Source: Streptomyces sp. BK340
GTDB taxonomy: Bacteria > Actinomycetota > Actinomycetes > Streptomycetales > Streptomycetaceae
DNA length: 64,000 nt
Assembly: GCF_007827595.1 (NCBI RefSeq)
Contig: NZ_VISR01000004.1
Span: forward strand, 186,001 to 250,000
Reading direction: 5' to 3'
Part shown: positions 1-6,537 of the stretch, in pieces
Position numbering within the stretch: the stretch's first letter is position 1
How the letters are laid out: every line of letters starts with the position of its first letter
Notes under the pieces: model-generated
The model's input: the letters and a program-made list of their open reading frames with translations, nothing else
Told to the model about the DNA's origin: nothing
The model's database searches: none
Program-made: the position numbers and the translations under genes

Positions 1-132
1 CGCACCAGCGTGCCCGCCGTGAAGGTCGCGCCGTGCACGAAGCGCATCGCCGGGCCGAAGCCCGGCCGCCGCGGCGTGCGAGGCGATCGACAGACCGTAC
101 GGGCCCGCTCCCGCCACCAGCAGGTCGTACAT
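1..132 (-). pseudogene. Remnant of FAD/NAD(P)-dependent oxidoreductase, start fused to end
   Basis: Read on the minus strand from an ATG at 132 (preceded by a GAGGG ribosome site), the first ~25 codons give a dinucleotide-binding N-terminus with the motif LLVAGAGPYGLSIASHAAAA, typical of flavin-dependent monooxygenase/lysine-hydroxylase-like oxidoreductases. From about position 59 the sequence in a different frame reads FGPAMRFVHGATFTAGTLV, which looks like the extreme C-terminal segment of the same type of protein. About 1 kb of central gene therefore seems to be missing and the junction is out of frame. The gene also runs off the window, so the real 3' end is unseen. Seen: both motifs and the frame change. 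Inferred: an internal deletion. An assembly join is the main alternative. Confidence 0.5.
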
Positions 133-250
133 CAGCAACCCTCGCTTTCATGTCGTCGGGGAAGTCGTCGCAGAAGCCGTCGGTGAGGTCGTCGGTGCGG
201 CCGCGATCTCACCCGGGGAGGCGCCGGGTGCCGGCGGGGATGGATCCGGC

Positions 251-781
251 CTACGTAACGCGACCCGCGGCGCTCGTTCCGGTCGTGCACTCCGCCTCGC
301 TGACGCACGCCACCCGGTGGGCCCAGCGCGCTCCCCACCGCTCCCAGCGCGGAGCGAGGGCTGCGGCGGCCCCGCCGACGGCCTCGAACGACCACGCGTG
401 CGGCTGGAACACGGTCGGAATGCGCCCGCGCACGACGAGCCGGGCGGCTGGCCCCGCCTTGGCGCTGTGTGCATGCACCAGTTCGGGCCGCACCTCGTCG
501 ATCAGTCGTGCGAGCCGTCGTATCTCACCGGCCGGCCCTGGACCCGGTGACCGCCCGGCCCGCCACTCGCGCGCATCGGCGCCCAGGTCCCGCAGGCCCG
601 CGGCGAGTTCGCCGCCGGGGCACCCGGCCGTGACCCGCAGACCGGTCGTGAGCTGGGCCCGCACGAGGTCCAGTACGACTCGGGCGACCCCGCCGTCGAC
701 GGGTTGCGCGAGATGCAGGACCCGCGGCCGGAAGTCGGGTGCTGGCGCCGCTCGGGGCGTGCGGGTGGGTACGCGCGTCAT
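251..781 (-). pseudogene. Truncated GT4-type glycosyltransferase (N-terminal domain only)
   Basis: The reading frame encodes the N-terminal Rossmann domain of a family-4 glycosyltransferase: RPRVLHLAQPVDGGVARVV near the start, then RLARLIDEVRPELVHAHSAKAG, and VACVSEAE at the point where the domain linker should begin. After that the homology-like sequence stops and a stop codon follows 11 residues later. The C-terminal nucleotide-sugar-binding domain (usually another ~180-200 residues) is absent. The start could be ATG 781 or GTG 820; neither has a good ribosome site. Its downstream neighbour on the same strand, the oxidoreductase remnant, is also broken, so the region looks like a deletion scar. 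Function, if any, lost. Confidence 0.6.
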
Positions 782-963
782 GCCCGCGCGTTCACGGCGA
801 CGGAAGAAGCGCCGGCTCACGACGCGTCCGGCTGGGAAACGAGCCGGAAGCCCGGCTGGTCACCACCGCGTCGCGGACGCTGAGGGTGCCGGTCACGAAG
901 AAACCCGGACATATGTGCTGGAATCGTGAAGGTTTCTTTCCTGAGGGATCACTCCATTGGCGG

Positions 964-991
964 CACAACCCCGAGGGGTGTCGTGCGTTGA
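964..991 (+). promoter_or_regulatory. Candidate BldN (sigma factor) promoter for the chaplin gene
   Basis: CACAAC at 964-969 and CGTTGA at 986-991 are separated by 16 bp. The sigma-BldN consensus, as I recall it from chaplin promoters, is CGTAAC-N16-CGTTGA; the -10 box matches perfectly and the -35 box 4 of 6. The predicted start would leave a ~50-nt leader before the chaplin ATG. Chaplins are known BldN targets, which supports the call; it remains a motif match. Confidence 0.45.
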
Positions 992-1047
992 CACAGCGCT
1001 GGGCATTCCGCCCGGACGTTCGTGTCGATTTCAAGGAGCACCTCTCC

Positions 1048-1287
1048 ATGTCGCGTATCGCGAAGGGTCTGGTCCTGACCTCCGCCGCCATCGCGGCCGT
1101 CGCCGGCGGTGCCGGTGTGGCTGCCGCCGACTCCGGCGCGCTCGGCACCGCCGCCAACTCGCCGGGTGTGGCGTCGGGCAACGTCGTCGAGGTTCCGGTT
1201 CACGTGCCGGTCAACGTCTGCGGCGACAGCGTCGACGTCATCGGTCTGCTGAACCCGGCGTTCGGCGGGCACTGCACCAACGGCTGA
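1048..1287 (+). CDS. Short chaplin, exported hydrophobic coat protein
   Basis: 79-residue secreted amyloid-forming chaplin that coats aerial hyphae and spores. A Sec signal peptide spans residues 1-27 (cleavage after VAAA). The ~52-residue mature part is a single chaplin domain containing SPGVASGN, VPVHVPVNVCG and VIGLLNPAFG. Two cysteines (about C58 and C76) are placed to make the disulphide seen in most short chaplins (ChpE lacks it). There is no second domain and no LAXTG signal, so it is a short, diffusible form rather than ChpA/B/C. AAGGAG at 1033-1038 fixes the ATG. Its location near melC1-melC2 recalls chpG of S. coelicolor, but the sequence alone does not settle which short chaplin it is. 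Confidence 0.95.
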   Translation: MSRIAKGLVLTSAAIAAVAGGAGVAAADSGALGTAANSPGVASGNVVEVPVHVPVNVCGDSVDVIGLLNPAFGGHCTNG

Positions 1288-1308
1288 CGTCGGGACGCAC
1301 CCCTTCGG

Positions 1309-1349
1309 CCGGCCGTCCGCCCGCGCTTCGTCCGCGGGTGGGCGGCCGG
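1309..1349 (+). terminator. Hairpin after the chaplin gene
   Basis: Arms 1309-1325 and 1333-1349 pair over 17 bp (two G-U wobbles) with a 7-nt loop, 22 nt after the chaplin stop. No U-run, as is common in Streptomyces. Confidence 0.75.
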
Positions 1350-1455
1350 TTCAGGTCTCCCCCGGATGGTTCACTCCGGGTGGGTGAGCGGTTGCGGAAC
1401 GTCATGGCTGGTTCAACGGTGGGCTCAGACCCCTGCCCCACCGAAAGGAACCCCC

Positions 1456-2277
1456 ATGCGTGTGCTGCCCGTGCGGCGTCTCGCGTCCACGACCCTCTGC
1501 GCCGCCCTCCTGGTCGGTATCACCGGCCCCGCCGCCGTCGCCGCCGACTCGGCCCGGGAGCGCACCCACGCCGGCTCCCACCCGGCGGTCCCCGGCACCG
1601 ATGCGCTGCTCGCTCAGGTCAGGTCCCTGCGCAATGCCGACCCCGTGCTCAACCCGGTCGTCGACCTGCTCGACCAGTCCCTGCAGAAGGGCCGGCTGAC
1701 CCCCGACGAGGCCCGCAGGCTCGGCGACGCGGCCAAGGCGGCCATCGCCAAGGCCGCCGCGGCAGCGCCGACGACACCGGCTTCGCCCACCACCCCGGCC
1801 GCGCCCACCGCCCCGGCTTCGCCCGCCACTCCGGCGACTCCCACGGCCCCGGCGACGCCCACCGATCCGGCCATGTCGAACACGGCCGCCTCCCCGAGCA
1901 TGTCGGCCTCCCCGAGCATGTCGGCCTCCCAGAGCATGTCGGCCTCCCCGAGCCGGCCCGCCGCGCCGTCCCTGCCGGCCGACCCGAGTGTGGGCGCGCC
2001 GACCGTGCCCGCCGCCGCGGCCGCGCCCCTGCTCACCACGTTCGCCAAGAGTGACGTCAAGGCCGGCCAGGCCCGCGACCTCACCGGCGACCTGCAGAAC
2101 GCGATCGACGCGCTGCTCCAGGCCGTCACCTCCAACGTCGACGCGCTGCTGGTCACCGTCACCGGAGCCGTGAGCGCCCTGGTCGATCTGATCACCTCGA
2201 CCATCGGCGGCCTGCCCCTGCCCCAGCCCGTACCGCTGCCCAGCCTTCCGGCGGAGCCGGCGCCGCCCACCGGGTGA
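1456..2277 (+). CDS. Exported Ala/Pro/Ser/Thr-rich protein of unknown function
   Basis: 273 residues. The start at ATG 1456 follows GAAAGGAA at 1443-1450. Residues 1-30 form a signal peptide ending near AAVAA. A helical segment follows (LLAQVRSLRNADPVLNPVVD, about residues 51-70), then roughly 90 residues of low-complexity linker with PTTPASPTTPAAP-type and PSMSAS repeats, then a hydrophobic/amphipathic C-terminal helix region (about residues 205-255). The layout of a small exported domain, a glycosylation-prone linker and an amphipathic tail suggests a surface protein. It lies between the chaplin and another small secreted protein, each with its own terminator. No recognised catalytic motif. 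Confidence 0.8.
   Translation: MRVLPVRRLASTTLCAALLVGITGPAAVAADSARERTHAGSHPAVPGTDALLAQVRSLRNADPVLNPVVDLLDQSLQKGRLTPDEARRLGDAAKAAIAKAAAAAPTTPASPTTPAAPTAPASPATPATPTAPATPTDPAMSNTAASPSMSASPSMSASQSMSASPSRPAAPSLPADPSVGAPTVPAAAAAPLLTTFAKSDVKAGQARDLTGDLQNAIDALLQAVTSNVDALLVTVTGAVSALVDLITSTIGGLPLPQPVPLPSLPAEPAPPTG
1888..1956 (+). repeat. 18-bp tandem repeat inside a coding region
   Basis: Units of 18 bp at 1888, 1906 and 1924 (one substitution in the third) plus a partial unit from 1942 encode repeated ASPSMS. In-frame, so copy-number change would alter linker length without breaking the gene. Confidence 0.85.
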
Positions 2278-2297
2278 TCCGCGCTGCTCGCGCCGCT

Positions 2298-2339
2298 TCG
2301 GCCGTCGTGTCCGCCGTATCCGTCGGGCACGACGGCCGA
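2298..2339 (+). terminator. Hairpin terminator after the Ala/Pro-rich exported protein
   Basis: Perfect 12-bp stem: 2298-2309 pairs with 2328-2339, 18-nt loop, starting 20 nt after the stop codon at 2277. Confidence 0.75.
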
Positions 2340-2468
2340 GCGCTGTTCACCGGCCGGAAGGGGATCTCATATGTCTTCTCGGTGCGGAGTTTCCGGCCCG
2401 GAGGGCTCTCGTTAGGCACGGCGTCAGAACTCCCTGGGGCGACCTGAGTTGCCGAAGAAAGGAACAGG

Positions 2469-2762
2469 ATGAAGTCCCTGAAGGCTGCCGCTGTCGTTGC
2501 AGGTTCCGTGGCCCTGGCCGGCGTCGCCGCGCCCGCGTTCGCCGCCCACAGCACCGCCGACCTCACGCCCACCAGCCTCAACGGTGCCGTGAACACGCTC
2601 TCCAAGGGCGGTTTCACCCTGCACGACGTCATGCCGCTGCAGCACCAGTCGGACGCGCTCAGCACCGAGAACAAGGACTCCGTGCTCAGCACCGTCAAGG
2701 GCGTCACCGGTGCTCTGAACCAGCACAACCCGCTGCTCGGCGGCCTGCCCCTGCAGAGCTGA
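2469..2762 (+). CDS. Small exported protein of unknown function
   Basis: 97 residues. AAAGGA at 2457-2462 places the ATG at 2469. A clear Sec signal peptide covers residues 1-25 (MKSLKAAAVVAG core, APAFA cleavage site). The mature 72 residues are polar with no cysteines and contain TLSKGGFTLHDVMPLQHQSD and a C-terminal HNPLLGGLPLQ. I do not recognise a characterised family. It is not a rodlin: the rodlin signature and the cysteine pattern are absent. Its place among the chaplin and other small secreted proteins suggests a surface or development-linked role, which is inference only. Confidence 0.8.
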   Translation: MKSLKAAAVVAGSVALAGVAAPAFAAHSTADLTPTSLNGAVNTLSKGGFTLHDVMPLQHQSDALSTENKDSVLSTVKGVTGALNQHNPLLGGLPLQS

Positions 2763-2866
2763 GGTTCGAGACCCCTTCCCTCGATCGTGTGGAGCGGCCC
2801 CGGGCACTGGTCCGTAAGAGTGAGAAGCCGCCGGGCCGCGCCACACCCCGTCGATAAGGTCGCGCG

Positions 2867-3367
2867 GTGACCTCAACCTCAAGCGAAGCCCGCCCCCTCC
2901 GCGCCGCCGCCCTCGGCACGCTCGTCGTCCTTCCCTGGAGCGGCGAGGCACCCGACGGCAGCGACACGCCCTACCTGCTGGCCTACTCCCTCGGGGACGC
3001 CGAGGGCGGCCCGGAGGCCACCGCCGCCGCGGTCGAGCGGCTGCTGGAGGGCAACGGCCTGCCGGTCGGCGGCGACCTGGTCGACGGCACCGCCAAGCCG
3101 AGCCTGCCCGTCACCCTGCTCGTCGAGGCCGGTCAGGCCGTCCTCAACATGCCGCAGCTGGTCGCCCAGGCCGACGCGCCGCCGGAGTGGCTCGCCGCCG
3201 TCGCCAAACGCGGTTACGCCTACCTCGTCTTCACCACCCGCGCCTGGCCCGAGGGCGAGCCCGGCAAGCCCGTCGAGCCCGCCGCGCTGGCCGCCTTCGC
3301 CGGTGCGGACGAGACTCTGAAGGCCGCCGCGCACGTCGTCCTGCCGGCCCGCAGCCTGCGCCGCTGA
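2867..3367 (+). CDS. Conserved streptomycete protein, DUF5949-like
   Basis: 166 residues from GTG 2867. A soluble alpha/beta protein with no signal peptide or membrane segment; conserved-looking stretches are LGTLVVLPWSGEAPDG, YLLAYSLGDAEGG and KRGYAYLVFTTRAWPEGEPG. I associate it with the actinobacterial DUF5949 family, from memory. Its stop overlaps the ATG of the VKOR gene (TGATG at 3365-3369), so the two are translationally coupled and probably one operon. Biochemical role unknown. Confidence 0.75.
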   Translation: MTSTSSEARPLRAAALGTLVVLPWSGEAPDGSDTPYLLAYSLGDAEGGPEATAAAVERLLEGNGLPVGGDLVDGTAKPSLPVTLLVEAGQAVLNMPQLVAQADAPPEWLAAVAKRGYAYLVFTTRAWPEGEPGKPVEPAALAAFAGADETLKAAAHVVLPARSLRR

Positions 3368-3951
3368 TGCCACGGACCCTGGCCGGCGGCAGGGGATTCG
3401 GGCTGCTGCTGGTGATCACCGGGGCGGCCGGCCTGCTCGCCTCCTGGGTCATCACCCTCGACAAGTTCAAACTGCTGGAGAACCCGAACTTCGTCCCCGG
3501 ATGCAGTCTGAACCCGGTGGTGTCCTGCGGCAGCGTGATGAAGAGCGACCAGGCCGCGGCCTTCGGGTTCCCCAACCCGATGCTGGGCCTGGTGGCCTAC
3601 GGGATCGTCGTCTGCGTCGGCATGAGCCTGCTGGCCGACGTCCGGTTCCCCGGCTGGTACTGGCTGTCGTTCGAGGCCGGGTGCCTGTTCGGCGTGGGAT
3701 TCTGCACCTGGCTGCAGTTCCAGTCGCTGTACCGGATCAACGCGCTGTGCCTGTGGTGCTGTCTGGTGTGGGTCGCCACGATCGTCATGTTCTGGTACGC
3801 CACCTCGCTCGTCGTAGGAAACGGGTTCCTGCCCGCCCCCGGACGGGTCAGGACCTTCTTCGCGGAGTTCACCTGGCTGCCTCCGCTCCTGCACGTCGGT
3901 GTCGTCGGAATGCTCGTCCTGACCCGATGGTGGGACTTCTGGACCAGCTGA
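3367..3951 (+). CDS. Vitamin K epoxide reductase (VKOR) family membrane thiol oxidoreductase
   Basis: 194 residues, integral membrane protein. In bacteria VKOR homologues reoxidise a DsbA-like partner using quinone and so drive disulphide formation in exported proteins. Four to five hydrophobic segments are visible (LLLVITGAAGLLASWVITL near the start; LGLVAYGIVVCVGMSLLA; WYWLSFEAGCLFGVGFCTW; WCCLVWVATIVMFWYATSLV; PPLLHVGVVGMLVL). The periplasmic loop cysteine pair is in PGCSLNPVVSCGSVM and the active-site CxxC is CLWC. There is no fused thioredoxin domain, so a separate Dsb partner is needed; none is adjacent. The neighbouring chaplin contains a disulphide, a possible client (inference). Confidence 0.9.
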   Translation: MPRTLAGGRGFGLLLVITGAAGLLASWVITLDKFKLLENPNFVPGCSLNPVVSCGSVMKSDQAAAFGFPNPMLGLVAYGIVVCVGMSLLADVRFPGWYWLSFEAGCLFGVGFCTWLQFQSLYRINALCLWCCLVWVATIVMFWYATSLVVGNGFLPAPGRVRTFFAEFTWLPPLLHVGVVGMLVLTRWWDFWTS

Positions 3952-4058
3952 TGAAAGATCGGCTGATGGATGACGAGCTGTTGAGTGAACAGCCGACAAG
4001 TGACGAGCTGATGAGTGACGAGCCGACAATTGCTGCACTCGGGCGAAATGCGAGCTGA
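3951..4058 (+). CDS. Possible 35-residue acidic peptide overlapping the VKOR stop
   Basis: An ATG at 3951-3953 overlaps the VKOR stop codon (TGATG) and opens a 35-codon frame ending at 4058. The peptide is acidic and repetitive (DELLSEQPTSDELMSDEPT) because the DNA contains two 29-bp near-identical units. Codon use is far less G/C-biased at the third position than the neighbours, so it may be non-coding sequence that happens to be open, a decayed gene end, or a translated leader for the next gene. Tentative. Confidence 0.3.
   Translation: MKDRLMDDELLSEQPTSDELMSDEPTIAALGRNAS
3971..4029 (+). repeat. Two 29-bp direct repeats with 30-bp period
   Basis: 3971-3999 and 4001-4029 match at 26 of 29 positions. 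The 30-bp period equals ten codons. They sit between the VKOR gene and the next exported-protein gene. Confidence 0.8.
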
Positions 4059-4128
4059 TGTCGTTTTCCGGCTCGTTACGCGGTACGGACGTCGAACCCT
4101 ACGCAACCTGAAAGGGCCCGTACCTGCC

Positions 4129-4641
4129 ATGAAGTCGACCACCCGAGGAACCCTTGCCGCAGTCGTCACGGGCGTCGCGGCTGTCGTGGGGGCCGCCGGC
4201 CCCGCCGCGGCGGTCGGTGCGGTCCCCGTCCCCGTACCGCTGGAAGGTGTCTCCGACTCCCTGAACATGGAGGTGCCCAAGGCCGGTGCCGAGGTGCCGC
4301 TGCTGACGCCGGGCGCCCCCGCAGGGCCGCGGTACGCCACCGGGCGGCTCCTGCCCGAGCGGGTGCTGCCCCAGCTGCCGGTGACCGGTGCCCTGCCCGG
4401 CGCGGACCTCAGGGCACCCCTGCCGCATGTCCTCGGCGACGGCTTCGACCACGTCGGCGTGGGCGCCCCCGCCTCCGACCTGCACACGCTCGGCCCCGGC
4501 CTGGCACTGGACGCCCCCGTGACCCAGCCCGACCCGGACAACTTCGGCCTCCCGGACCTCAAGCTTCCCCAGGCCGGTGTCGTCGCCCCGGCCCTGCGGA
4601 CCGTCCCCGGCGCCTCCCTGGGCACGGGCCCGGGCCGGTAG
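4129..4641 (+). CDS. Exported Pro/Gly/Leu-rich protein of unknown function
   Basis: 170 residues. The start ATG 4129 is followed by a typical signal peptide of ~31 residues (MKSTTRGTLAAVVTGVAAVV, cleavage near PAAAVG). The mature protein is rich in Pro, Gly, Leu and Asp with short recurring LP/AP motifs (VPVPVPLEGVSDSLNMEVPK, LPERVLPQLPVTGALPGADL) and no cysteine. It resembles small streptomycete secreted proteins with little defined fold; no enzyme motif. It lies upstream of melC1 in the same direction. Confidence 0.75.
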   Translation: MKSTTRGTLAAVVTGVAAVVGAAGPAAAVGAVPVPVPLEGVSDSLNMEVPKAGAEVPLLTPGAPAGPRYATGRLLPERVLPQLPVTGALPGADLRAPLPHVLGDGFDHVGVGAPASDLHTLGPGLALDAPVTQPDPDNFGLPDLKLPQAGVVAPALRTVPGASLGTGPGR

Positions 4642-4750
4642 CCGGCGGTACGGAGGCCGTCGTACCCACCGGATGGCTCTGTGTTGGTGACCCCGTCCGC
4701 GTTCCGACGGTTACCCGTACGGACATCTGATCCCGGACGAGGAGAGAGCG

Positions 4751-5287
4751 ATGGTCGTGGGTGCCGATGGCGTAGCGGTGGGTGCCGATGGCGTAGCGGT
4801 GGGTGCCGATGGCGTAGCGGTGGGGGCGGAGCAGCAGGTCAGAGTGGGTGCGTGGAGAGTGACGCGGAGGGAGATGACGCGGGGACTGCTGGCCTCGGCC
4901 GCCGCCCTGGCGCTTGCACCGGTCGTCGCCGCCTCCCGCCCGGCCCCCTCGGCGGACGGCCCCGAGGGCAGCTCCTTCGACGAGACCTACCGTGGCCGCC
5001 GCATCCTGGGCGTCCTGGTGCCGATCGCCGGACGCGCCGTGCCCCAGTGCGAATGGCAGGTCACCGTCGACGGCCGCCCGCTGCACCTGATGCGCCGGGC
5101 CGACGGCACCTGGCTGAGCATGGTGGACCACTACAGCTCGTACCGCACCCCGCTCGAGGCGACCCGCGCCGCCGTCGACGAGATGGGCCCCGGCCGGCGG
5201 CTGCGCGACCTCGCCCCGGGCCCGGTCGGCGGGATGCCGGCGACGGCACACAGCCACATGGAGGGTGAGCATGGCGTACGTGCGTAA
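4751..5287 (+). CDS. melC1: Tyrosinase co-factor (copper chaperone) MelC1 with repeat-extended N-terminus
   Basis: 178 residues. MelC1 binds apo-tyrosinase, delivers copper and carries the Tat signal that exports the complex. The family match is in SSFDETYRGRRILGV, TVDGRPLHLMRRADGTWLS and VDHYSSYRTPLEATRAAVDE. AGGAGA at 4740-4745 strongly supports ATG 4751. That start puts ~40 extra residues, including three VGADGVA repeats, before the Tat-like segment TRREMTRGLLASAAALALAP. A shorter start at GTG 4858 or ATG 4873 would give the usual family length. The gene overlaps melC2 by 17 bp, so they are coupled. The His-rich stretch found in many homologues is thin here (AHSHMEGEH at the end). Confidence 0.9.
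   Translation: MVVGADGVAVGADGVAVGADGVAVGAEQQVRVGAWRVTRREMTRGLLASAAALALAPVVAASRPAPSADGPEGSSFDETYRGRRILGVLVPIAGRAVPQCEWQVTVDGRPLHLMRRADGTWLSMVDHYSSYRTPLEATRAAVDEMGPGRRLRDLAPGPVGGMPATAHSHMEGEHGVRA
4757..4819 (+). repeat. Three perfect 21-bp tandem repeats at the 5' end of melC1
   Basis: Units at 4757-4777, 4778-4798 and 4799-4819 are identical, with a partial fourth unit starting at 4820. Each encodes VGADGVA in frame with melC1. Confidence 0.95.
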
Positions 5288-6137
5288 GGACGTCAGCACG
5301 CTCACCCCCACCGAGCGCCGGCGGTTCGTGAACGCCCTGCTGGAGCTCAAACGGCGTGGTGAGTACGACGAGTTCGTGCGCCTGCACATCGACTACTACA
5401 CCGCCGACGGCGAGGCCGGCCTGCGCACCGCCCACATGACCCCCTCCTTCCTGCCCTGGCACCGCAGGTTCGTGCTGGACCTGGAACGGGCGCTGCGCCG
5501 CGTGGACTCCTCGGTGACGGTGCCGTACTGGGACTGGACCCGGGACCGTACGACGACGTCCGTGCCCTGGACGAAGGACCTGCTGGGCGGCAACGGGCGG
5601 CGCTCCGACCGGCAGGTGATGACAGGGCCGTTCGCCTACTCGGCGGGCCACTGGACCATCAAGGAGGGGATCACGGACGGCAAGTTCCTCACCCGGGACC
5701 TGGGCCGTTCCGCCGCCCCCATCGCGCTGCCCACCAAGAGCGAGTTGAAATGGGCCCTCGACGACGCCGTCTACGACGTCCGGCCCTGGGACTCGACGGT
5801 CACCCGGGGCTTCCGCAACAAGCTGGAGGGCTGGGGGACCGGCAGCGGCAGCACCTCCTGGCGCAACCACAACCGGGTGCACCGCTGGGTCGGCGGCGAG
5901 ATGCTCGGCGGCGCCTCCGTCAACGACCCGGTGTTCTGGTTGCACCACGCCTTCCTGGACCTGCAGTGGTACCGGTGGCAGCGCGCCCACCGCAGCCACC
6001 GCTATCTGCCCGCGGACCCGCCCGGACGCGCCGACCCGCAGCACCGGCGGATCGTCTCCCGGCACCAGAAGCTGCCGCCCTGGAACGTGACGCCCGACGG
6101 GCTGGAGGACATGAGTCGGATCTACCGGTACGCGTGA
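5271..6137 (+). CDS. melC2: Tyrosinase MelC2 (type-3 copper monophenol oxidase)
   Basis: 288 residues. Oxidises tyrosine to DOPA and DOPAquinone, giving melanin; exported with MelC1. Both copper sites are intact. CuA ligands: H39 (in FVRLHIDYY), H55 (AHMTPSFLPW) and H64 (PWHRRF). CuB ligands: H200 and H204 (NHNRVHRWVGG) and H226 (DPVFWLHHAFLD). The start is set at ATG 5271 because GGAGGG at 5260-5265 lies 5 nt upstream; GTG 5265 would overlap that site. It has no signal peptide of its own, as expected. The length is near the ~270-290 usual for the family. A strong terminator follows. Confidence 0.97.
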   Translation: MAYVRKDVSTLTPTERRRFVNALLELKRRGEYDEFVRLHIDYYTADGEAGLRTAHMTPSFLPWHRRFVLDLERALRRVDSSVTVPYWDWTRDRTTTSVPWTKDLLGGNGRRSDRQVMTGPFAYSAGHWTIKEGITDGKFLTRDLGRSAAPIALPTKSELKWALDDAVYDVRPWDSTVTRGFRNKLEGWGTGSGSTSWRNHNRVHRWVGGEMLGGASVNDPVFWLHHAFLDLQWYRWQRAHRSHRYLPADPPGRADPQHRRIVSRHQKLPPWNVTPDGLEDMSRIYRYA

Positions 6138-6152
6138 GCCGTAGGACGGCAT

Positions 6153-6188
6153 GGGAAGAGCCCCGGCGCGAGTGCCGTGGCTCTTCCC
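6153..6188 (+). terminator. Terminator of the melC operon
   Basis: 10-bp outer stem (6153-6162 with 6179-6188) enclosing a smaller CGGC/GCCG stem, 16 nt after the melC2 stop. Confidence 0.85.
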
Positions 6189-6486
6189 TGTGTGCTGGGC
6201 TCACTTGCCGACGGGACGGACGCCGTCCCGAACACCTTCGTACCGGACGGGCGACCGGTACGGCTGCCCACCCAGTGGACCCGGAAGAAGCTGGTGCTGC
6301 GGCACATCGCCGAGCACACCTTCGAGCCGGGCCCTCGAGTACCCGGAGCGGGTTGTGAACGAGCGTCTGCGAGCCTGGTGCGAGGACTCCGACGACATCG
6401 ACCATGTGACGCTCCGGCGCTACCTGGTGGACCTCCTCCATCTGCACCGGAGCGAAGGAATCTACCGACGTCCGAGGACGGATTGA
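6177..6486 (+). pseudogene. Frameshifted DUF2087-domain protein remnant
   Basis: Two overlapping frames each carry half of a DUF2087 domain. The first reads PDGRPVRLPTQWTRKKLVLR and IAEHTFEPG; the second, one frame away, reads EYPERVVNERLRAWCED followed by HVTLRRYLVDLLHLHRSEG and ends at 6486. The switch is at about 6335-6345. In intact members these segments are continuous (...FEPGREYPEREVNE...), so a single-base indel has broken the gene. The N-terminus also looks shortened, since many family members carry an HTH or longer lead. Either a real pseudogene or a sequencing error. Confidence 0.7.
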
Positions 6487-6537
6487 CGGGACGTCAACCG
6501 GTTGCCCGTACCGGTCAGGCCGCCGTGTGACGCGGCC

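Noticed and set aside
2469..2762. Rodlin (RdlA/RdlB)
   Set aside because: Expected from the chaplin neighbour, but size, sequence and cysteine pattern do not match rodlins.
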